Shown here: one piece after another, positions 58,021 through 64,000 of the stretch
Layout: each line of letters opens with the position of its first letter
Position numbering within the stretch: position 1 is the first letter of the stretch
DNA from: Amyloporia xantha
Taxonomy: Eukaryota > Basidiomycota > Agaricomycetes > Polyporales > Adustoporiaceae
Direction: 5' to 3'
NCBI GenBank assembly: GCA_036971615.1
Contig: JAYKKR010000005.1
Location: forward strand, 744,001 to 808,000
Length of the DNA: 64,000 nucleotides
The notes under the pieces: generated by a model
The model's input: only the letters and a program-made list of their open reading frames with translations
Database searches by the model: none
Told to the model about the DNA's origin: nothing
Program-made: the position numbers and the translations under genes

Positions 58021-59149
58021 ATGGCGCTTATCACAATCTCTGGCTATCCGTCGTCGGGAAAAAGCAGGCGAGCAGAGCAACTCAAAAATCACTTGGAGAC
58101 CCGCCTGCAAGATGCAAGTTACGCAGGTCCCAAGCTGAGGGTCGCCGTGATCTCGGATGACGACCTAAACATTGGTAGACAGGCTTATAGCGGTATGTGC
58201 TTCTATCTAATCGCAGCTTGAGGCATGTATCTCAGACAGTTGCGCGCAGACGGTCGTGCAGAGAAGCCCGCCCGCGCGGCCCTCTTTACAGCGATGCAGC
58301 GACAGATGGGGCAGGATAGGATCCTCATTGTGGACGCCATGAACTACATCAAGGGCTTCCGATATCAGATGTATTGTGCGGCGAGAGAGCTGAAGCTCAG
58401 AGTCTGCACCGTACGTCCTTGCACCTCCGTCCATCTGAAACACAACATGACGAAGGGATGAAGTAGGTGTATGTCGTAGCGACACCAGATATGTGCAGAG
58501 AATGGAATGACTTGAGACAAGACGACCGAAAATATCCTCCGGAGACGTGAGTGCGATCCTTCGATGATCATGAAGGCCCTCTCAGAATGACTGTGCAGGC
58601 TTGATAATCTCTTGTTGCGATACGAAGAGCCATCGTCGATGGTTCGATGGGACTCGCCCCTTTTTACAGTACCATGGTCGGACCCAGATGTCCCTGCAGA
58701 TGAAATATGGAAGGCGATCACGGAAGGCAACGTCAAACCACCAAACGCCGGCACGCAAGCGGTATGTGGCCTGTCCTAGTCGTCATGAATCATGACGGTC
58801 CACATCTCACTCTGCGATTACATAGGTTCCGAAAGCTCCTTCAGATGCGCTCCGGACGCTGGAACACACGACGACCGCCATGGTGTCTGCCTTCATGGTG
58901 GAGCAGTCCGCGATATCGGGATCTGGAGGCCCGGTAACATTAATGCTGAGCGACACACTCAAACCACGCATCACGCTCCCTCCACGAAATGTCACCTTAT
59001 CGGAGCTCCAGCGGCTGAAAAGGCAGTTCGTAACTGTCCATAAGAAGGCTATCACGTTAGGGACGACAGAAAAGGGTGCAGTGGATTGGAGCGAAGAGAG
59101 CGTAGCGGATAAGTTTGCTGTGTATATTGAGGGTAATTTGAAGCCTTAG
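58021..59149 (+). CDS. KTI12: KTI12, Elongator-associated P-loop protein
   Basis: About 300 residues in six exons. The N-terminus MALITISGYPSSGKSRRAEQ is the Walker A P-loop. Next: VAVISDDDLN; after an intron EKPARAALFTAMQRQMGQDR and ILIVDAMNYIKGFRYQMYC (Walker B-like); VYVVATPDMCREWN; LDNLLLRYEEPSSMVRWDSP LFTV; DEIWKAITEG; and the C-terminal PRNVTLSELQRLKRQFVTVH. KTI12 is a tRNA-binding ATPase that works with Elongator in wobble-uridine modification (mcm5/ncm5). The gene ends YIEGNLKP; ATG 58021 is the only sensible start. Confidence 0.93.
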
Positions 59150-59575
59150 TTGGATCCACGATTTGAGCGCAGAGACAAGTGGCGGAAGCTCAAGTGTTTA
59201 CCGGCGAGAAACCCGAAGATCCGGGTTCCAGCGTCCCGCTACATAGGAGATATGATCTAGCTCTTGTTCAGTGTCTTGGCTTTCCCGCCATCGTCCTCCA
59301 TTCCCACATCCAGTGATGCATATTCACTGTCCAACATAACTTTAATAGTAAAGCGTTAATATTCGCATTAACAGATATACTTGCTACATGCAATTACCCA
59401 TCGTATGGTTTCCAGTAATTAAAGAATGACGTGAAAGATGGATGCTGTAATGTGCAGCTACACTTTGGGAACGGTCGTTGGATATATCGTCCGTGGGACT
59501 AGTCCGTAATAATGATACAGTGCCCCCGCAGTAGCCTCCCCAGTCAGATGGACTCGCCGAAATGGATGAGCACGA
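59150..59575. other. Intergenic, convergent genes
   Basis: 425 bp between the KTI12 stop and the last exon of the glycosyltransferase. Only 3' sequence seen. Confidence 0.5.
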
Positions 59576-61365
59576 TCACCACATCCGGGTCGATTCAGAG
59601 GGAAAGCCGTTTGCCATGCGCAGCATGGTGACTTGGCCTGTCATGCTCGAGAACTAGGCGGTGGGATAACGCTCATGTCAAAGAAGTCCGGAGAAACGGC
59701 GACAATGAAAATTGCTCACCCCATTGCCTATGAACACCTGCGCCCGCTGCCCAATGAGCATATCCACCGCCTGCTTGACATATTCTTGCTCCTGATTCAC
59801 GAGCAAGTCCCTGCTGCTCACGACGTTTTCCCACTCCCCAGCCTTCAGAAGAGCGACTTTCAAATCGAGTATCCACGCCGAAGGCGCGTTTGTCATGATA
59901 TAGATGTTCGACAGTCCCCGGCTAGCCTCGGTGCTTCGCACGTCTTCGATCTTCTTCACAATCTCGTCAATTTCGGGGAAACACCGGAGACGGTACAGCT
60001 CGTCGCTCGATAAGGCAGCCATGTTCGCAGGCCGCAGCTCGTGGTCTGGGAGCGACGGGAACCCGTTGTAGCCACTGAGATGCGCTTCCCACCCAGCGAG
60101 GCGTTTGCAATGCCTGACGAAGTCGCCCCTGCGGATATGAAGCGCGAGCAGGCCAGGAATTGGAGCATAGCGTTCTGACTGGTGAAGAGTGGATGGCAAC
60201 GAGGAGAGATAGGGCTTCAGAGTGGTGGACGGCGCGAACAGTTCGCGGTTCGTGTCGAAGGCTAGCTCCACGAGTGACGACCATCTGAATCCGGTCATGA
60301 TGGGTGACTGAGAGAACCCGGGCCAAATGTCCGCGAGACGGTTGGCATCCTGCAGGATCCTGTCTACGTATTTAGACCCAGCAATAGGGAGAGAGAACGT
60401 GTGTCAAAGCTCACCAAATGTCGAAAACCTGGCGCACGTCCTTAGCGACCTCTACGCATCTGTCATCCGTTTCACCGAGGAACTTCACCCAGTAATCAAG
60501 AACTGCGCCAGCCGTGATATCAGGGCTGAATGCTTGGACAACCTCGTTGTTATCGATGATCGTTGGATGGGGGCAGATCTTGTCCCAGAATTCTTTCATG
60601 ACAGCGCGTGAAGCTGGGTCGTCAGGTGCGAAGGGGCTGCCAACCGTCGGTCCTGTGCATACGGTTAGCACAAAATCTATGCGTACTAGCAGCCTACGTA
60701 CCTTGGATCAAGGCGGTCAGAGGCGTTCGCGAGGGTATAGGTTTGAGATTATATATTGAGTAGTCGGAGACCCCTTCGTTCCATGTGAAGTTGTCGAAAA
60801 CGAAACTTTAAAATAATCAGAGAGGGTCGAATGTCACTGCGTAATTCATCACGTACGAGCGGCCAGAGCGATAAGCAAGGTACGAATTCAACAGGAGCTC
60901 TTGCATAACGTTGCCCCATCCGTTGCCTTTGAGAAAAGATACGTCAGAAATGCACAACAGAACAGAATGCCAACACGGCATACCTTGTATATGATTCGCC
61001 ATCCAGAAGTACTTCACATCTTCGGTCTTCGCTGAAGCTTGATCGAGATTGTGTTGCGGTAGTTGTAGCTCATACTGGTGGAAGCGAGAATAGAGGGGAG
61101 GAAGCCTAGACTCCTTAGCTAGCGCATGCAGTATAGGTTCTGGTATCCCCACGGCGCCAGTAAAGAACAACCACAACCACAGACCGATCCCCGCCAAGAA
61201 GGAGCCGACTGAAGCTAAAGCAATGAGGGTGGGTCTTCGTCTAAAGCGAGGAGGCTTTCGCGTAGTTTTGTGCATCTGAACGTCAACGTCCGACACAGGA
61301 AGACGCTGGTAGGTATCCTCGGGCGATGTAGTATGAGCAGAGGGGAGAAAGGAGGAGAGCCACAT
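59576..61365 (-). CDS. O-fucosyltransferase-like type II membrane protein
   Basis: About 500 residues, several exons. N-terminal cytosolic segment, then one TM (TLIALASVGSFLAGIGLWLW LFFTG). The lumenal domain has KYFWMANHIQG, GNGWGNVMQELLLNSYLAYR (typical of the O-FucT family start), then LLALHIRRGDFVRHC (the arginine-containing substrate motif) and SRDLLVNQEQEYVKQAVDML IGQRAQVFIGNG. A final small exon restores FSSMTGQVTMLRMANGFPSE and the stop at 59576; without it the protein would end in an unrelated tail. It probably transfers fucose or a related sugar in the Golgi; the acceptor is unknown. Common family in Agaricomycetes. Confidence 0.87.
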
Positions 61366-63745
61366 CCTGGTAGAACTCTCGGAGGGAGGAAAAAGTTGTA
61401 CACCCGCACCACTGCCATCTTTTGAATGAACTGGACAGCCTGGGCAAGCGTCTGAAATAGAGTAACCAAGCCTGCTGCGGTGCTACATGGGATTACGGTT
61501 AGCGGAGATCAACTATGTAGATACAAAAGTTCCCGATACAGACGTGGAAGATTGGGACCTGGTTATGACCCACGTGTGTGTACGTATATAACAAGCGCAA
61601 TCGTTTAGCCCATGGGCCCATGGAAGGCCGTTGGAGCTGTCGAATGCCGAAAGGCTTGTCTTCTCATGGCTGAACATGTCTGTTTCTCGCGCGCAGTTTC
61701 GCCGCTGTAAGGTGAGAGACTGGAACGACATCTTTCTCGCTGGTGTCGGGTGTGTCACACGGTGAGCTCAACAACCGGGACGCTCGAACAGCACAGCATC
61801 GTACCGGGGCAAAGATAAATGCAGTACTGGCTGCACTTGAATGTTGCTTGAGCGCATCAGCTCTTTCTCGCGGCGCTCAGGCTCCATGCAAGTTACAGTC
61901 AACTGACACGGTCAGCGGCTCGGTGAACTGTTGCTAATCTGTTCCTCAAGATGGATGTCGACGTCAACTTGCAATTGCTACAAATCATGGGAGAAGACGG
62001 TGCAAGCAATGCCAATCGCGGTTTCCAAAGTACAGTGAAGCTTGATGAGTTGCTGAGACTCGGAACGGGCCCCTCGACATCGTGCCGAACATGAGTGCTG
62101 CGGACGAGCAATGGGACCGTCAATCTGGCGGAGGAAAAAGCAGCGGTGGCTGATGACAGCACACCCTCTGAGCAACTTACTCCCGCAATACTTACGTAAT
62201 TACTGTGATCTAGGATGGGACGTTGTATGTATGCAGACACAGCTCACCCAATGGCATATCCTCGCTGGCACACGGTAAGACGACCCGAATCCTATGTAAT
62301 ATTGACCTATATGAAATGTAAAGAGATCATATGGCAGATGTCTTAGACTGCTCTCAGAGCTCCCAGGCAGATATCTCCTTGGTGGTCATCTCAAGGCTGA
62401 AGGAGGACATCTCATTAGCAAATAATCCGATGGATAGATGTCCCGCTCCTCGTTCTGCCGCCCGCGCTCCACGTCCTCTGAAGCGAGTTTGGCTAGCGGT
62501 GATCCTCCGAACTCAGTCCATCCCTTGACTGGAGTTCGAAGCCCACCCAGCCCTGCAGGTCGGCACCTAGAATTTGTGCGTCTACCTCTTCAACTGCATT
62601 TCCAGGCTGCGCCGTCAAGGAACACTATGGCCGTGATTTAGACACTGACTCGGCATGTCCTGCACGACCTGCAGCCGTTAACAAGCTGCCTCTATCCTGG
62701 CAACTGCCTCCTATTTACAGGTCATGGTCTCATTTCCATGAGAAATGCGACAAACAGGCAGCATTGCATCCGGACAGAGTTCACGGCGCTGATTTGTCAA
62801 TGTCGTCCTGGGCGTATAAATATCAATTTGCTTTCACAAAGCATCTTTCCCCGTTTATGCGCAGCGGCGATTGGCCTCCCAGTCCATGTTCTGACAGCCG
62901 TGCGAGTGTTTCTCCTGGCGAGATCCTGAGGGGCCTATTGGAATCGCCGGGCACGCCTATTGTACCAGGCTGGCAGCGATTCCTGCCGCCCACAATAGTC
63001 TGACGTGACGTATGGTACGTAGGCATGCGGGATCCTTTAGCTTCAAGGACATGGAAGATGCTGCCCTCCTTTGTCTACCCTCCGTCGCTCACGGCTGGCG
63101 TCCTCAATGGATCATCTCTTCTAACGCCCGTACCACATGAGGCATTGGTGTTCCTTCATACTCGAGCCTACTATAATAGACCCAGGCTATCCATTCTCAA
63201 CGAAGGTGAGGATGGACCATGCCAATACATGTACGTTTCATGTGCCGCATCTCGAACCACCTCATATTCCTCATTTGATGCCGTTAATTCTCTTCGCTGT
63301 ATCCACAATACGTACGTGTATCCGGCTTTTTCCAGTAGGTACAGCCTTGTGTCGTCGTGCCTCTAAGACTACTTGGGAGGAACATTTTGTGTGCTGCAGC
63401 ATTGATCAGGTACGCACCGTCTGTCCCATCACTACCATTGTACTTATTTTTGTCCGCAAGCTCGTTATCCGACTCTAAATTTGCTCTCGGCAAGGTGATG
63501 GTCGTGGCGACATCGTTACGCGGTGCTGATAGTAAGGAACTCGGTGTAGGCGCCACTTTAAGGTTCAGATATTAGGTTTGTTTCCATGAACCCACCATGA
63601 GTTGAGAGAATTGCAGTGGGTACATTTGTTCTCTCCCTCTGCGACCACAGCAGGTTCGATCAGCAAACTAGCATCTAGTGAGCACGTCTCATGCAGAGCT
63701 GCATTTTTAGCTCAAATTTGGAAGCGACAGATCTGCATCAGGGAT
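61366..63745. other. Gene-poor region with an unassigned open frame
   Basis: 2.4 kb. A 500-bp open frame (62503-63003, +) is listed separately. A second weak coding-like chain runs at 63357-63680 (KTTWEEHFVCCSID.., then VMVVATSLRGADSKELGVGA, joined by a good GT..AG intron near 63409-63494), but I could not complete it. Otherwise no gene is supported. Confidence 0.3.
62503..63003 (+). CDS. Unrecognised open reading frame (possible 3' exon)
   Basis: A 167-codon frame is open from 62503 to TGA 63003, with no ATG until about 62803. It reads NKLPLSWQLPPIYRSWSHFH.. and ..SMSSWAYKYQFAFTKHLSP, ending GWQRFLPPTIV. Composition is protein-like, but no family is recognised. It may be the last exon of a gene whose 5' part is broken or unresolved. 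Confidence 0.3.
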   Translation, partial: SSELSPSLDWSSKPTQPCRSAPRICASTSSTAFPGCAVKEHYGRDLDTDSACPARPAAVNKLPLSWQLPPIYRSWSHFHEKCDKQAALHPDRVHGADLSMSSWAYKYQFAFTKHLSPFMRSGDWPPSPCSDSRASVSPGEILRGLLESPGTPIVPGWQRFLPPTIV

Positions 63746-64000
63746 ATGTTGTGGGGAATCATCGCGACGTTGGTGGGCGGAGTGGGTGGGTGGTTCCTGG
63801 CATCCTTCGTTGCATCTTGGGGATTGCTTGCCTGGGGTATGAGCGCCGCTGGACCTATTGCTGGCGAGTCACTGCCATAGTTCTTCTTTCGGCGGGTCGG
63901 ACTGACGTCGTACCCTTGGCCAGGCACTGCGGCTGCAGCTGCCCAAGCCTCTATTGGCAACGTCGTTGCTGGTTCGATCTTCGCGTTTCTTCAGAGCATT
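63746..64000 (+). CDS. ISG12/IFI6-like small hydrophobic protein, partial
   Basis: The 5' part is seen: MLWGIIATLVGGVGGWFLAS, FVASWGLLAWGMSAAGPIAG. Then, across a probable intron (about 63862-63925), TAAAAAQASIGNVVAGSIFA FLQSI runs to the edge. Gly/Ala-rich helices with GNVVAGSIFAFLQS are typical of the interferon-inducible 6-16/ISG12 family, which in fungi is expanded and of unknown role (animal members sit in mitochondrial or inner nuclear membranes). The intron donor reads GCGAGT, a GC-AG type; without it the frame ends at SLP* 63880. The true start could be further upstream (open to 63602). Confidence 0.7.

Noticed and set aside
1..64000. Biosynthetic gene cluster, CRISPR array, prophage or integrated virus
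   Set aside because: No core biosynthetic enzyme, repeat-spacer array, integrase, reverse transcriptase or viral gene was seen; neighbouring genes are unrelated housekeeping functions.

Overview
The window looks like a gene-dense piece of a filamentous basidiomycete genome, most likely an Agaricomycete. The evidence is many short spliceosomal introns (about 45-65 nt, GT..AG, CTNAC-like branch points), small intergenic distances, no operons, and families typical of mushroom-forming fungi (DUF6697-type protein, ISG12/IFI6-like protein, Agaricomycete multi-pass membrane proteins). All gene models were built by joining exons by eye, so exact starts and some splice sites are provisional; I state where they are uncertain.

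Layout, left to right. 1-1400: non-coding, with a diverged direct repeat and a complete 502-bp hAT-like MITE (775-1276) with an 8-bp target-site duplication. 1.4-9.2 kb: NKAP-type splicing factor (+), ER FKBP prolyl isomerase (-), ribosomal protein eL39 (+), GET1 (+), malate synthase (+). 9.5-15 kb: DUF6697-type protein (-), intronless kinase-like gene (+), TAF12 (+) flanked by two outward-facing tRNA-Val genes. 15.4-28.2 kb: PAQR/Izh receptor-like protein (-), peptidyl-tRNA hydrolase (+), secreted GH92 mannosidase (+), membrane-anchored Smr protein (-), F-box protein (-), cysteine-free secreted protein (-). 29-42 kb: PRM1 (+), CMAS-type methyltransferase (-), MDM31/32 (+), MFS transporter (-), Bax-inhibitor-1 protein (+). 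42.4-55.3 kb: ELL-like elongation factor (+), multi-pass membrane protein (-), FCP1/Psr-type phosphatase (+), a large membrane-anchored coiled-coil protein (-) that I join from two apparent genes. 58-64 kb: KTI12 (+), O-fucosyltransferase-like type II membrane protein (-), and an ISG12/IFI6-like gene running off the right edge.

Most genes are housekeeping and unlinked in function. No gene cluster, CRISPR array, prophage or obvious new multi-gene system is visible. The points most worth a second look are local: the hAT-like MITE next to the NKAP start, a Kex2-site-bearing cysteine-free secreted precursor, a tandem 'LPD' repeat in the PAQR N-terminus, a proline-rich activation segment in the kinase, a membrane-anchored Smr protein, a malate synthase without a standard peroxisomal tail, and a probable GC-AG intron in the ISG12-like gene. 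Gene-poor stretches (46.6-49.1, 55.3-58.0 and 61.4-63.7 kb) hold open frames I could not identify.
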